Source: Hydrogenophaga sp. (lineage in GTDB: Bacteria; Pseudomonadota; Gammaproteobacteria; Burkholderiales; Burkholderiaceae_C). From it: DNA of 64,000 bases. The notes below the pieces were generated by a model. It worked only from the letters and a program-made list of their open reading frames with translations. It ran no database searches and was not told where the DNA came from. The stretch spans positions 1-64,000 of the forward strand of contig JAGXSV010000022.1 of NCBI GenBank assembly GCA_018333605.1, in the 5' to 3' direction. Each line of letters opens with the position of its first letter. Position 1 is the stretch's first letter. Shown here piece by piece: positions 51,789 through 61,331 of this stretch. Made by a program: the position numbers and the translations under genes.

Positions 51789-53114
51789 ATGCTGGACATC
51801 CTTTCCCACCGCACCTACCGCCATCTGTTCGCCGCGCAGGTGATTGCCCTGATCGGGACCGGGCTGGCCACGGTGGCACTGGGCTTGCTCGCCTTTGACC
51901 TGGCGGGCGACAACGCCGGTATGGTGCTGGGCACGGCGCTGGCCATCAAGATGATTGCTTACGTCGGCGTGGCGCCGGTTGCGGCGGCCTTTGCCGAGCA
52001 CCTGCCCCGGCGCTCCATGCTCGTCACGCTGGACCTGGTGCGCGCCGCTGTGGCCCTGCTGCTGCCGTTTGTCACCCAGATCTGGGAGGTGTATGTGCTG
52101 ATCTTTGCGTTGCAGGCGGCGTCGGCCGCCTTCACGCCCACTTTTCAGGCCACCATTCCCGACGTGCTGCCGGACGAAAAGGACTACACCAAAGCCTTGT
52201 CGCTCTCACGCCTGGCCTACGACATGGAGAGCCTGGTCAGCCCCATGCTGGCGGCGGCGTTGCTCACCGTGATCAGCTTTCACGATCTGTTTGCCGGCAC
52301 AGTGGTGGGTTTCCTGGCGTCTGCTGCACTGGTGGTGTCGGTGGTGCTGCCGGTGCATCTGGCGCCCCAGCGCCGCGGCGTCTACGACCGCACCACGCGC
52401 GGGCTGCGCATCTACCTGGCCACCCCCCGGTTGCGCGGGCTGCTGGCCGTCAATGTGGCCGTGGCCGCGGCCGGCTCCATGGTGTTTGTCAACACGGTGG
52501 TCATCGTCCAGGCCGGGTTGGGCCTCACCCAGATCGCGGTGGCTCAGGCACTGGCCAGTTTTGGTGCCGGCTCCATGGTCTCGGCACTGGTGCTGCCCCG
52601 TCTGCTGGAGAAACTGGTCGATCGAAGCGTGATGCTCGGCGGCATCGGGCTGATGGTGGCGGGGCTGTTCGCGGGCATCTGGGTGGTGGGCCCGGTGTCG
52701 CTGATGGTGCTGTGGTTTGCCCTTGGTCTGGGCTACTCGGCCGCCCAGACACCCTCCGGGCGTTTGCTGCGGCGCTCTGCGCATCCAGAGGACCGCCCGG
52801 CGCTGTTCGCTGCGCAGTTCGCCCTGTCGCACGCCTGCTGGTTGCTGTTCTATCCCCTGGCGGGCTGGCTCGGCTCGCGCTACGGCATGCCGGCGACCTT
52901 TGTGGTCCTGGGCTGCGCGGGCGTCGTGAGCCTCTGGGTCACGTCCAGGGTCTGGCCTTCCCAAGATCCGGAGGTCATCGAGCACGACCATCCGAAATTG
53001 CCCATCGGGAACGCCCATACCCAAGGTGCGCTCGCCATCCGAAATGGGACACGTCATGCGCACCCGTTTGTGGTCGATGACCACCACTCACGCTGGCCCC
53101 ATGCCGACAAGTGA
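51789..53114 (+). CDS. nreB: NreB-like MFS metal exporter
   Basis: This 441-residue MFS protein has 12 helices, an ALIGTGLATVALGLLAFD start and the ADEHLPRRS-like loop AEHLPRRSML. Its C-terminal tail is His-rich (EVIEHDHPKLPIGNAHT; RHAHPFVVDDHHSRWPH). This combination matches the nickel exporter NreB of nre loci. It starts 46 bp after the repressor gene. The tail probably binds metal at the cytoplasmic side. Confidence 0.8.
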   Translation: MLDILSHRTYRHLFAAQVIALIGTGLATVALGLLAFDLAGDNAGMVLGTALAIKMIAYVGVAPVAAAFAEHLPRRSMLVTLDLVRAAVALLLPFVTQIWEVYVLIFALQAASAAFTPTFQATIPDVLPDEKDYTKALSLSRLAYDMESLVSPMLAAALLTVISFHDLFAGTVVGFLASAALVVSVVLPVHLAPQRRGVYDRTTRGLRIYLATPRLRGLLAVNVAVAAAGSMVFVNTVVIVQAGLGLTQIAVAQALASFGAGSMVSALVLPRLLEKLVDRSVMLGGIGLMVAGLFAGIWVVGPVSLMVLWFALGLGYSAAQTPSGRLLRRSAHPEDRPALFAAQFALSHACWLLFYPLAGWLGSRYGMPATFVVLGCAGVVSLWVTSRVWPSQDPEVIEHDHPKLPIGNAHTQGALAIRNGTRHAHPFVVDDHHSRWPHADK

Positions 53115-53310
53115 TGGCCACATCCGGCACCCCAAAATGCCATCGCCATGACAAGCCTTCGCGCCGCACGCCATTCATCGCCATGAGCGCCACGGTCTCG
53201 CCCGCCCTGTGCCACCGGGGCGCACAGCCGCCCGCATGTGCCCGACGCGCACCACACGCACCAGCACTGGACGAGAACACCAAGCAAGAAAAGGGCGTAT
53301 CTGTATTTGC

Positions 53311-54250
53311 ATGACGGCCCCGACGCCCCGCTGCGTGGTGCGGTCGCCCACCCCGCGCGGCATGTTTGACCGTCGCCAGCTGTGGGCGATAGCCTTGTCG
53401 GTGGCGCTGCACCTCGCTGCACCTCGCTGCAGCGGCGTTGCTCGTTGCGGGCTTCAGCCCCCGCCTGCCTGAGCCCACACCGCCCCATGAAGACACCGTG
53501 CTCACCCTGGTGGTGATACCGGCCCCCGTGCAGCCGCTCGCCGGGCCACCACCCGCAAAAGGCCTGTTCCCGGTGCCCGTGCCCAGGCAAGACCTGGCCA
53601 CGGCCAAAGCCCGCCAGCCCGCTGCACCACCGCCCGACACCGCGCCTGCGGCCACCCGGCTACCCGGCCAGGCCTTCATGGACGCGCCGCCCGCGCCCAC
53701 CGCCCAGGAATGGGCCATGGCCGCCACCTACACGCTCAAAAACGGCAAGCGCTACCGCCACCACTGGGGCCAGCACGTGCGCAGCCTGATGGGCGCCGCA
53801 CGCGAAGGTCCCGAGCAAGGCGCCGTGCGCTTTCGCATCGAAATCGCGCCCAGCGGCCAGCTCGCCCGGCTCGACACCCTGTGGACCACCTCGCCCGCTG
53901 TGGAACAACGCGCCCGCCAGGCCGTGCAGCGCATGCCGCCGCTGCCGCCCACGCCCAACGGCAAGCCCCTGGTGTTTGAAAAAACCATCGTGTTTGACGC
54001 CTACACCGCCGAGGCCCCACCGCTTTACAAGGACGACTGCGAGCCCGACCCGGTGCAGCACGGCAACCGCTTCGTGTGGGATGGCCGTTCCCCCCAAACC
54101 ACCGCTGCCGCCGAAGCGCCAGCACAACCGCTGGACCCCGCCGCCTACGCCGAATGCCTGAAGCAACTGCCCCAAGACAGCATCGAAGCCGAAGCCGCCA
54201 GCGACGAGCGCCAGCAAAAGCAATGGGCCTCGCCCACGCTGGGGCGTTGA
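53311..54250 (+). pseudogene. tonB: TonB-like energy transducer gene with a frameshift
   Basis: Two frames join one protein. The first gives the N-terminal anchor (MFDRRQLWAIALSVALHLAA), including the TonB SxxxH motif (SVALH). The second gives the rest: ALLVAGFSPRLPEP, a Pro-rich spacer (VIPAPVQPLAGPPPAKG) and a TonB C-terminal-like domain (VRFRIEIAPSGQLARLDTLW; FEKTIVFDA). They are separated by a 10-bp tandem duplication at 53407-53426. Removing one copy restores one frame of about 310 residues from 53311 or 53362. As read, the anchor and C-terminal domain cannot be made as one protein. Confidence 0.85.
53407..53426 (+). repeat. 10-bp tandem duplication that frameshifts the tonB-like gene
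   Basis: CTGCACCTCG occurs twice in a row. One copy keeps the frame between the membrane anchor and the spacer; the second adds 10 bases and shifts it by one. A slipped-strand error or phase variation would both explain it. Confidence 0.9.
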
Positions 54251-54297
54251 GTTCTCACACGAATTTCGTTTGAGGCGGCCGCAAAATGCGACCACCA

Positions 54298-54320
54298 TTG
54301 TAGCTCTTATGTAGCTACAA
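54298..54320. promoter_or_regulatory. RelB-type operator
   Basis: TTGTAGCT and AGCTACAA form a perfect 8-bp inverted repeat with a 7-base centre, 28 bp before the antitoxin start. It also contains TGTAGCTACA, a 10-bp palindrome. This fits self-repression by the antitoxin. Confidence 0.7.
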
Positions 54321-54348
54321 TTAGTCGCTGATTCAACTGGAGAAAATC

Positions 54349-54582
54349 ATGATGACTGTCGACGTTCGTGCCCGTGTGGAACCCGAACTCAAGCGGGACG
54401 CAGCGGCGGTGCTGGCGGCCTCAGGTCTCGATGTGAGTACGGCGATTCGCTTGTTTTTGCGCAGCGTGGTCGAGACGGGCGGCTTGCCCATGGCCTTGCC
54501 GCGTGCCAATGCCAAGACGCTCGCCGCGATCAAAGCGGCCAAGGCCGGCAAGGCAACCAAAGTCTCGCTGGACGATCTCTGA
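54349..54582 (+). CDS. RelB/DinJ-family antitoxin
   Basis: The protein has 77 residues. A ribbon-helix-helix DNA-binding half (VDVRARVEPELKRDAAAVLA; STAIRLFLRSVVETGGLP) and an acidic-tailed C-terminal half (ATKVSLDDL) fit RelB/DinJ antitoxins. The start is at 54349 or 54352. It should bind the operator upstream and neutralise the YafQ toxin encoded next. That toxin gene is frameshifted here, so the antitoxin may be an orphan. Confidence 0.85.
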   Translation: MMTVDVRARVEPELKRDAAAVLAASGLDVSTAIRLFLRSVVETGGLPMALPRANAKTLAAIKAAKAGKATKVSLDDL

Positions 54583-54594
54583 CCGTAGCCGCAG

Positions 54595-54899
54595 ATGCCC
54601 AGGGATCTGAAAGAAACCAGCCAGTTCAAGTCGGATAAGAAACGCATCCAGCGTTCAGGCCGCCACGACTGGGAAAAGATGCGCAAGGTGGTGGGGTGCT
54701 GATGCAAGACCAGCCCCTGCCCGAGCGCAACCGCGACCGCGACCATGCCCTGACGGGCGACTATGTGGGCACCCGCGAATGCCATGTGGCACCCGACTGG
54801 CTGTTGATTTATTTGAAGACCGGTGACACACAAACCGGGTCGATTACCCTGATTCGCACCGGATCGCACAGCGAACTGTTTTGCAACAGGACGAACCCA
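54595..54899 (+). pseudogene. yafQ: YafQ/RelE-type toxin gene with a frameshift
   Basis: A first frame reads MPRDLKETSQFKSDKKRIQ through MRKVVG and stops at 54700-54702. The next frame continues with LPERNRDRDHALTGDYVG, TRECHVAPDWLLIYL and IRTGSHSELF, the rest of a YafQ toxin. Loss of one base near GTGGTGGGGTGC explains the shift. The first piece is 35 residues, too short to act. The YafQ catalytic His residues lie in the second piece. The toxin is probably inactive. Confidence 0.8.
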
Positions 54900-55102
54900 T
54901 GCCCATGCCTGAGCCCGGCGCCTACGAAGCCGAAACACAGACCGCCTTTGACCATGGCGAACCCAAGTCCTTGGCCATCCCGGCCGAGTTGGCCCCGTGC
55001 GATGCACAAAGAGAGCCCGCCGAACACGACGTCTACCGCAAAGCTGCCGCCCGCCTGGCCGACAAGTCGCTCGCGGTAAAGGTCGATTTTGACCAGCTCT
55101 GA
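54899..55102 (+). CDS. Small protein of unknown function after the toxin remnant
   Basis: This 67-residue acidic frame from ATG 54899 (MPMPEPGAYEAETQTAFD) ends VKVDFDQL. That ending resembles the tail of the RelB protein upstream, which may be chance. A TTG at 54881 gives a few more residues. It could be an antitoxin-like or a purely non-coding remnant. No family was recognised. Confidence 0.4.
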   Translation: MPMPEPGAYEAETQTAFDHGEPKSLAIPAELAPCDAQREPAEHDVYRKAAARLADKSLAVKVDFDQL

Positions 55103-55114
55103 GAACCGCCCGTC

Positions 55115-55155
55115 TTGCCCCTTCCCCCGCTGGGGGAGGGCTGGGATGGGGGCCG
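55115..55155. repeat. Palindromic dispersed repeat, family R2
   Basis: TTGCCCCTTCCCCCGC is followed by GGGGGAGGGCTGGGATGGGG. It lies just after the small protein gene and before the small membrane protein gene. Confidence 0.65.
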
Positions 55156-55210
55156 CGCCCATACCTCCGCTCCGTTCCGCCTTTCATGGTCATCGCATAC
55201 CAGGGGTCTT

Positions 55211-55360
55211 ATGTACAAACTGACGCTCTTTGCACTGTGTTTGGCCGTGATGGCTTTGGGTGGCGGTGCCACCGGCTTGGGTCTGGTGCTGGGCGTTTTG
55301 GGTTTTGCGCTGGGTGCGCTGGCGCTGTGGATGGACGCGCTGAAAGTGTTCACCCGCTGA
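55211..55360 (+). CDS. Very small two-helix membrane protein
   Basis: It is 49 residues (MYKLTLFALCLAVMALGGG and then a LGVLGFALGALALWMDAL helix). Hydrophobicity suggests one hairpin in the membrane. No family was recognised, and the longer frame from 55115 runs through a repeat. It lies upstream of the restriction-modification gene; co-function is not indicated by the sequence. Confidence 0.5.
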   Translation: MYKLTLFALCLAVMALGGGATGLGLVLGVLGFALGALALWMDALKVFTR

Positions 55361-55414
55361 ACGCAGCCCCCGACAAGGGTGGGCGGTAGGGCCCGGCTTC
55401 TATCATCGGAGCCC

Positions 55415-58400
55415 ATGCACCACACAAACCCCCCAGGGACCCCCACCACCGACGACAGCGCTGTCACCGCTGCCGCTGCAGGCTTCATCCAGCGCTGGCA
55501 CGGCGTGGCCGCTTCTGAGCTGGCTACTTCGCAGAGCTTTGTCATGGAGCTGTGCGCGCTGCTGGGCGTGGCGCCTCCCGCTCACGAACCCCATTACCAG
55601 TTTGAGCGGCCCATCACCTTCCAGCATGGCGACGGCTCCACCAGCGCCGGGCGGGTGGACTGCTACAAGCGTGGCCACTTTGTGTGGGAGAGCAAAAAAC
55701 TCAAGGCCGGCATCACCGCCCAGCAAGCCGGCGCCGCGCCCACCAAAGCCTTTGACGACGCGCTGCTCAAAGCCCGCACCCAGGCCGAAAACTACGCGCG
55801 CGCCTTGCCGGCTGCCGAAGGCCGGCCGCCCTTTGTGGTGGTGGTCGACGTGGGCCACGTCATTGAGCTTTACGCCGAATTCACCCGCAGCGGCGCCACC
55901 TACACGCCGTACCCCGACCCGCGCAGCCACCGCATTCGCCTGGCGCAGCTGGCCGACTCCGCCATCCGCGCGCGGCTCAAAGCCCTGTGGACCGACCCGC
56001 TCAGCCTCGACCCCTCGCGCGTCAGCGCCAAGGTGACGCGCGCCGTGGCCGCCGAGCTGGCCAACCTGGCCAAAAGCCTGGAAGCCGCCGGCCACCGCCC
56101 CGAGACCGTGGCCGCCTTTCTCACACGCTGCCTCTTCAGCATGTTTGCCGAAGACGTGGGTCTGCTCCCCGACAACCAGCAGCCCGGCGCCACGGACACC
56201 GGCAGCTTTGCCCACCTGCTCAAAACCTACCGCGAACAGCCCGCCACCCTGGCGCAAATGCTCAAGGTGTTTTGGCAAGGCATGGACGTGGGCGGCTTCA
56301 ACGCGGCCATTGCGCAAGACGTGTTGCGCTTCAACGGCAAGCTTTTCAAAGGCGCCGGGGTGGACGGCTACGTGTTGCCGCTCAACACCACGCAAATTGA
56401 CGGCCTGCTGCGCGCCGCCAGCGCCAACTGGAAAGAAGTGGAGCCGGCCATTTTTGGCACCCTGCTGGAACGCGCGCTCGACCCCACCGAACGCCACGCC
56501 CTGGGCGCCCACTACACGCCGCGCGCCTATGTGGAGCGGCTGGTGTTGCCCACCGTGGTGGAGCCCCTGCGCGCCGACTGGGCCAACGCCCAGGCTGCCG
56601 CCGTGGTGCTTGCGCGTGAGGCGGATGAGCTGGACGGCAAAAAGCGCGAAGCCAAACTGGAAGAAGCCCGCGCCGAGCTGCGCCGCTTTCACCACCAGCT
56701 CTGCACCACCCGCGTGCTCGACCCGGCCTGCGGCAGCGGCAACTTTTTGTATGTGACGCTGGAACACCTGAAGCGCCTGGAAGGCGAGGTGATGAACCAG
56801 CTCGAAGCCTTTGGCGAAACGCAAGACAAGCTGGGCCTGGAAGGCGAAACCGTCACCCTGCAACAGCTGCGCGGCATCGAGCTGAACCAGCGCGCCGCCG
56901 CCCTGGCCGAGCTGGTGCTGTGGATTGGCTGGCTGCAGTGGCATGTGCGCACGCGCGGCCTGGCCAGCGTGGCCGAGCCCGTGGTGCACGACTACGGCAA
57001 CATTGAGCACCGCGACGCCGTGCTGGCCTACGACCGGGCCGAACCTGCGCTGGACGCTGCGGGCAACACCATCACCCGCTGGGACGGCACCACGTTCAAA
57101 ACCCACCCCGTCACCGCCGAGCCCGTGCCCGATGAAGCCGCGCAGGTGGTGCAGTGGGCCTATGTGAACCCGCGCCCGGCGGAGTGGCCGGCGGCGGATT
57201 TCATCGTGGGCAACCCGCCGTTCATTGGCGCGGGCGCCATGCGCGCCGCGCTGGGCGACGGGTATGCGCAAACGCTGCGCGCCGCCTGGCCCGAGGTGCC
57301 CGAGAGCGCGGACTTTGTGATGTATTGGTGGCACCACGCTGCCGCCCAGGTGCGCGCGGGCAGCGCCCGGCGCTTTGGTTTCATCACCACCAACAGCCTG
57401 CGCCAGACGTTCAACCGCCGCGTGATCGAAGCGCACCTGAGCGCGCCCAAGAACCCGCTCACGCTTGCCTTTGCCGTGCCCGACCACCCGTGGGTGGACG
57501 GCGCGGGCGACGCCAATGTGCGCATTGCCATGAGCGTGGGCGAATGCCCCGCCGCGCGGGCCGAGCCTGCTGAAGCCGAGCCTGGGCGCTTGCTCAGCGT
57601 GCGCGAAGAGCACGCCACCGGCGACGGCGAGGTGGCGGTGACACTGGACGAACAACGCGGCCTGCTGCACGCCGACCTGCGCTTGGGTGCCAACGTGGCG
57701 AGCGCCAAGCCGCTGCGGGCCAACGCGGGCGTGTCCTCGCCCGGCGTGAAGCTGCACGGCGCGGGCTTCATCGTCACGCGCGAGGAAGCCGCTGCCTTGC
57801 TCCCTCTCCCGCTGGCGGGAGAGGGCGGGGGTGAGGGTACGCGAGCGGCAACGCCGCTCATCCGCGAATACCGCAACGGCCGCGACCTCATGGCCACCTC
57901 GCGCGATGTGCTGGTGATCGACGCCTTTGGCCTGAGCGCCGAGCAGCTGCGCGAGCGCTTCCCGGAGGTGTTTCAGTGGCTGGTGGAGCGGGTAAAGCCG
58001 GAGCGCGATCAGAACAACCGAGCGATCTACCGCGACAACTGGTGGATCTTTGGCGAACCGCGTAAAGACCTGCGTCCGGCGCTTATTGGTCTGCCGCGCT
58101 ACGTCGCCACCGTCGAAACAGCCAAGCACCGCACGTTCCAGTTTCTCGACGCCAGCGTGCTGCCCGACAACATGTTGATTGCCATTGCGTCAGACGACGC
58201 GGCGTGGCTGGGCGTGCTGTCGAGCCAAGTGCATGTTGAATGGGCGCTGGCTTCCGGCGGAACGCTGGAGGATCGGCCGCGCTACAACAAAACCCGCTGC
58301 TTCGAAACCTTCCCTTTCCCCAGCGACGACACCGGCCTCACGCCCGCGCTCACCGAGCGCATCCGCCAGCTCGCCGAGCAGCTGGACGCGCACCGCAAGG

Positions 58401-59182
58401 CGCGCCAGGCGGCGTTTGAATCCGTCACGCTCACGGGGATGTACAACGTGCTGGACAAGCTGCGCCGCCACGAGCCGCTGACCGCCAAAGACAAAACCCT
58501 GCACGAGCAGGGCCTGGTGAGCGTGTTGCAAAGCCTGCACGACGAGCTGGACGCCGCCGTGTTGATGGCCTACGGCTGGAGCGACCTGGGCGCCGTGCCG
58601 TGGAGCGACGAAGCGGCGCGAGCCGCGTGGACCGAGACCCTGCTGGAGCGGCTGGTGGCGCTGAACGCGAAGCGCGCGGCGGAAGAAGCGGCCGGCATGG
58701 TGCGCTGGCTGCGGCCTGCGTTTCAAGACCCGGCCCGGCGCGCGGCCGCCGAGACGGCGCAAGGGCTCCCTTCGACAGGCTCAGGGCGATCGGGGATCCA
58801 GGCTCAGCCCGAACGGGGCGGCGAGCAGGCGGGCATTGACGGTGTGGAGAGCGAGGCCGAAGCACAATCCCGCGCCGAAGCTACCCGCGCAGACACCCGC
58901 GAGAGCGCTGACGACAGCGCCCAGCCCGCCGCAGCGCTCCCGCCCGCAGCCGCCACCACCACAATTACCCAGCCCTGGCCGCCCACGCTACCCGAGCAGG
59001 TGCGCGCGGTGGCGCAGTTGCTGGGCGCCAGCCCGGCCCCGCTGCCGCTGGCGGCCATCGAAGCCAGCTTCAAAGGCAAAGGCCCGTGGAAGAAAGGCTT
59101 GCCCCGCATTTTGGACACGCTGGAAGCCCTGGGCCGCGCCCAGCGCGTGAGCGGTGCCGGGGGCGCGGGCTGGCGGGGCTGA
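55415..59182 (+). CDS. MmeI-like type IIL restriction-modification protein
   Basis: This 1255-residue single-chain DNA methyltransferase probably has a fused nuclease. The nuclease motif is D82-X9-E92-S-K94 in [16 protein letters not shown], the spacing known in MmeI. Methyltransferase motif I is [12 protein letters not shown] (residue 436 on) and motif IV NPPF (600-603). A TRD-like region follows ([10 protein letters not shown]; the [13 protein letters not shown] winged part ends the chain). MmeI proteins are near 920 residues. Here two in-frame repeat insertions and a long C-terminal extension add length. No specificity or other subunit gene lies next to it, consistent with one-protein systems. 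It should modify and cut DNA at a site that cannot be predicted. Confidence 0.85.
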   Translation: MHHTNPPGTPTTDDSAVTAAAAGFIQRWHGVAASELATSQSFVMELCALLGVAPPAHEPHYQFERPITFQHGDGSTSAGRVDCYKRGHFVWESKKLKAGITAQQAGAAPTKAFDDALLKARTQAENYARALPAAEGRPPFVVVVDVGHVIELYAEFTRSGATYTPYPDPRSHRIRLAQLADSAIRARLKALWTDPLSLDPSRVSAKVTRAVAAELANLAKSLEAAGHRPETVAAFLTRCLFSMFAEDVGLLPDNQQPGATDTGSFAHLLKTYREQPATLAQMLKVFWQGMDVGGFNAAIAQDVLRFNGKLFKGAGVDGYVLPLNTTQIDGLLRAASANWKEVEPAIFGTLLERALDPTERHALGAHYTPRAYVERLVLPTVVEPLRADWANAQAAAVVLAREADELDGKKREAKLEEARAELRRFHHQLCTTRVLDPACGSGNFLYVTLEHLKRLEGEVMNQLEAFGETQDKLGLEGETVTLQQLRGIELNQRAAALAELVLWIGWLQWHVRTRGLASVAEPVVHDYGNIEHRDAVLAYDRAEPALDAAGNTITRWDGTTFKTHPVTAEPVPDEAAQVVQWAYVNPRPAEWPAADFIVGNPPFIGAGAMRAALGDGYAQTLRAAWPEVPESADFVMYWWHHAAAQVRAGSARRFGFITTNSLRQTFNRRVIEAHLSAPKNPLTLAFAVPDHPWVDGAGDANVRIAMSVGECPAARAEPAEAEPGRLLSVREEHATGDGEVAVTLDEQRGLLHADLRLGANVASAKPLRANAGVSSPGVKLHGAGFIVTREEAAALLPLPLAGEGGGEGTRAATPLIREYRNGRDLMATSRDVLVIDAFGLSAEQLRERFPEVFQWLVERVKPERDQNNRAIYRDNWWIFGEPRKDLRPALIGLPRYVATVETAKHRTFQFLDASVLPDNMLIAIASDDAAWLGVLSSQVHVEWALASGGTLEDRPRYNKTRCFETFPFPSDDTGLTPALTERIRQLAEQLDAHRKARQAAFESVTLTGMYNVLDKLRRHEPLTAKDKTLHEQGLVSVLQSLHDELDAAVLMAYGWSDLGAVPWSDEAARAAWTETLLERLVALNAKRAAEEAAGMVRWLRPAFQDPARRAAAETAQGLPSTGSGRSGIQAQPERGGEQAGIDGVESEAEAQSRAEATRADTRESADDSAQPAAALPPAAATTTITQPWPPTLPEQVRAVAQLLGASPAPLPLAAIEASFKGKGPWKKGLPRILDTLEALGRAQRVSGAGGAGWRG
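57801..57838 (+). repeat. R2 palindrome inserted in frame in the RM gene
   Basis: TCCCTCTCCCGCTGGCGGGA with GAGGGCGGGGGTGAGGG is read as [12 protein letters not shown] at about residue 796-808. The reading frame stays open on both sides. The element is recognisable as the same family as the intergenic copies. Confidence 0.8.
58767..58816 (+). repeat. R3 element inserted in frame in the RM gene
   Basis: CTCCCTTCGACAGGCTCAGG is followed by GCGATCGG and, after a short centre, an inverted GGCTCAGCCCGAACGG. The TTCGACAGGCTCAGG core is a widespread repeat in beta-proteobacteria as I recall. It encodes [19 protein letters not shown] at about residues 1118-1134, giving the C-terminal extension. Confidence 0.7.
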
Positions 59183-59240
59183 ACGGGCCGACGGACCGCA
59201 CAGGCGACGACCCCACAACGGCCCCACCGTGTCCACCCGC

Positions 59241-60197
59241 ATGACCCGCTTCACGCTCGAACGCCAGCAGGTGTTCATTTACCTGCTGGCCATTGCCTCG
59301 GGCTGGTTGCTGGGCAGCCACTGGCCGGGGCTGGCGTCCACGTTTGAAGCGCTGCTGTGGCCGGCACTGGTGTTGCTGCTGTACGCCACCTTTGTGCAGG
59401 TGCCGCTGCTGCACCTGGCCAACGCGCTGCGCGACCGGCGTTTCATGGGTGCGGTGCTGCTGGGCAATTTTGTGTTGCTGCCGCTGGGTGTGTGGGCGCT
59501 GCTGCCCTGGCTGCCGGCCGACCCGGTGCTGCGCCTGGGCGTGTTGCTGGTGCTGCTGGTGCCCTGCACCGACTGGTTCATCACCTTCAGCGCGCTGGGT
59601 GGCGGGCATGTGCCGCGTGCGGTGGCGGTGACGCCGTTGAACCTGTTGCTGCAGTTGCTGTTGTTGCCGCTGTATTTGTGGTTGATGCTGGGCGACGTGC
59701 TGACGACCGCGCTGGGGCCGCGCGATGTGTTGCCGGCGCTGGCGGTGGTGGGCTTTCCGCTGCTGGCGGCGGTGGCGTCGGAGCGCTGGGTTGAGCTTGG
59801 GCGCGGGCGTGAGGTGTGGCGCGAGCGTCTGGCCTGGTGGCCGGTGCCGTTGCTGGCGCTGGTGATGCTGCTGATTGCGGGGGCGCAGGTGGGTGCGGTG
59901 CGCGCGGCGCTGCACCTGTTGCCGTGGGCGCTGCCGCTGTTTGCGGGTTTCCTGCTTGTTGCGGTGCTGGTGGCCAAGGCGCTGGCCGTGTGGCTGAAGC
60001 TGCCGCCCGACCAGGGGCGCACGCTGGCGTTCAGCCTGGGCACGCGAAACTCGTTTGTGGTGTTGCCGTTTGCACTGGCGCTGCCGCCGGGCTGGGAGGC
60101 CGCAGCGGTGCTGATCGTGCTGCAGTCACTGGTGGAGCTGCTGGGTATGGTGGTGTGCCTGTGGGTGTTGCCGCGCTGGGTATTCAGGGGGTCCTGA
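59241..60197 (+). CDS. Bile acid:sodium symporter (BASS/Acr3-like) family transporter
   Basis: This 318-residue protein has about ten helices and family segments VPCTDWFITFSALGGG and FSLGTRNSFVVLPFALALP. The conserved SLGTRNS and PCTDW motifs resemble the Acr3/BASS fold, which carries arsenite or organic anions. The start at 59241 (MTRFTLERQQVF) is favoured; a GTG at 59229 is possible. It is not beside any ars gene, so arsenic is only one option. Confidence 0.8.
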   Translation: MTRFTLERQQVFIYLLAIASGWLLGSHWPGLASTFEALLWPALVLLLYATFVQVPLLHLANALRDRRFMGAVLLGNFVLLPLGVWALLPWLPADPVLRLGVLLVLLVPCTDWFITFSALGGGHVPRAVAVTPLNLLLQLLLLPLYLWLMLGDVLTTALGPRDVLPALAVVGFPLLAAVASERWVELGRGREVWRERLAWWPVPLLALVMLLIAGAQVGAVRAALHLLPWALPLFAGFLLVAVLVAKALAVWLKLPPDQGRTLAFSLGTRNSFVVLPFALALPPGWEAAAVLIVLQSLVELLGMVVCLWVLPRWVFRGS

Positions 60198-60220
60198 GCC
60201 CGGCGCTCGCGGCGCCGGGC

Positions 60221-61198
60221 TCAGGCGCTGCCCAACGGCGTGTCTCCATGCCCAGGCAGCGCACCGGGTGCTGCGTTGGCTTGCAGGTACGACACGAAGC
60301 GCTGCGCGGGCGCGGCCAGCGGTGCGTCGCTGCGCCAGACCAGCGACCACTGGCGCGCGATGGGAAAGCCTTCGACCGGCAGGCGCACCCAGGGTGCTTC
60401 GGCGGCGGTCGCCGAAGTCGCGCCGTCTGCGGCCACCGCCAGGGCCGACACCACGGCCAGCCCCAGGCCGGCGCCCACCGCGTGCTTGATGGCTTCGTTG
60501 CTGCCCAGGCTCATGGCGATGCGAGGCGCGAAGCCGTGGTCGGCAAAGTGGCGCTCGGCCACCAGCCGGGTGCCGCTGCCGGCTTCGCGCATGAGCCAGC
60601 GTTCCTGGCTCAGCGCGCTCAGGGGCAGGGGTTGCGGGCTGTGGGCCAGCGGGTGGTTGCTGGGCGCAATGACGATCAGCGGGTTGTCCAGAAACGGCAG
60701 GCTTTGCAGCGGCAGTTCGGCGGGCGGCAGCATCATCACGGCCAGGTCGTCGGCCTGGCGGTGCAGGCGGGCAATGACGCGGTCGCGGTTTTCCACCGCC
60801 AGGTCGATTTCGACGCCGGGGTGCAGCGCGGCAAACGGGCCCAGCAGGTCGGGCACGAAGTATTCGGCGGTGGTCACCGCGGCGATGCGCAGGCGCCCGC
60901 GCAGCAGGCCGTGCAGGTCGCCCAGGCGGTCTTCAAAGCGCTGCCAGCAGGCGGCGATGTCGGCCACCGTGGCTTGCAGCGCTTCGCCCGCTGACGTGAG
61001 GCGGATGCCCCGGCCCAGCGGCTCGAACAGTGGTTCACCCACCAGCTCGGCCAGCTCGCGCAGCTGCACGCTCACGGTGGGCTGGCTCACATGCAGTTCG
61101 CGCGCGGCCTGGGTCACAGACATGAGGCGCGCGGTGGCCTCGAAGGCGCGCAGTTGCTGGGGCGAGGTGCGCAGCAGGCGTTTGATGGCGGTGGGCAT
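60221..61198 (-). CDS. LysR-family regulator
   Basis: This 325-residue LysR protein has an HTH at residues 12-31 (AFEATARLMSVTQAARELHV and SQPTVSVQLREL). The effector domain resembles CbbR-type members (GRLRIAAVTTAEYFVPDLL). It is divergent from the isocitrate dehydrogenase gene and probably regulates it and itself. The start at 61198 is preferred because the two upstream ATGs lie inside the dyad at 61217-61240. Confidence 0.88.
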   Translation of the reverse strand: MPTAIKRLLRTSPQQLRAFEATARLMSVTQAARELHVSQPTVSVQLRELAELVGEPLFEPLGRGIRLTSAGEALQATVADIAACWQRFEDRLGDLHGLLRGRLRIAAVTTAEYFVPDLLGPFAALHPGVEIDLAVENRDRVIARLHRQADDLAVMMLPPAELPLQSLPFLDNPLIVIAPSNHPLAHSPQPLPLSALSQERWLMREAGSGTRLVAERHFADHGFAPRIAMSLGSNEAIKHAVGAGLGLAVVSALAVAADGATSATAAEAPWVRLPVEGFPIARQWSLVWRSDAPLAAPAQRFVSYLQANAAPGALPGHGDTPLGSA

Positions 61199-61216
61199 GG
61201 GGTGGTCGACGGCTTG

Positions 61217-61240
61217 ATGCATAGATTTTGGTCTATGCAT
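61217..61240. promoter_or_regulatory. LysR-type binding dyad before isocitrate dehydrogenase
   Basis: ATGCATAGA and TCTATGCAT form a perfect 9-bp inverted repeat with a 6-base centre. It contains the LysR pattern T-N11-A. It lies 92 bp before the dehydrogenase start and overlaps two alternative regulator start codons. Confidence 0.75.
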
Positions 61241-61331
61241 TCAATGAAAACAAAGTATTTTTATTAATGTGTGTTCTTGCCTACAGTGCCTTCACCCCCC
61301 AACAGCCACACGGCGCAACCAAGGACACACC

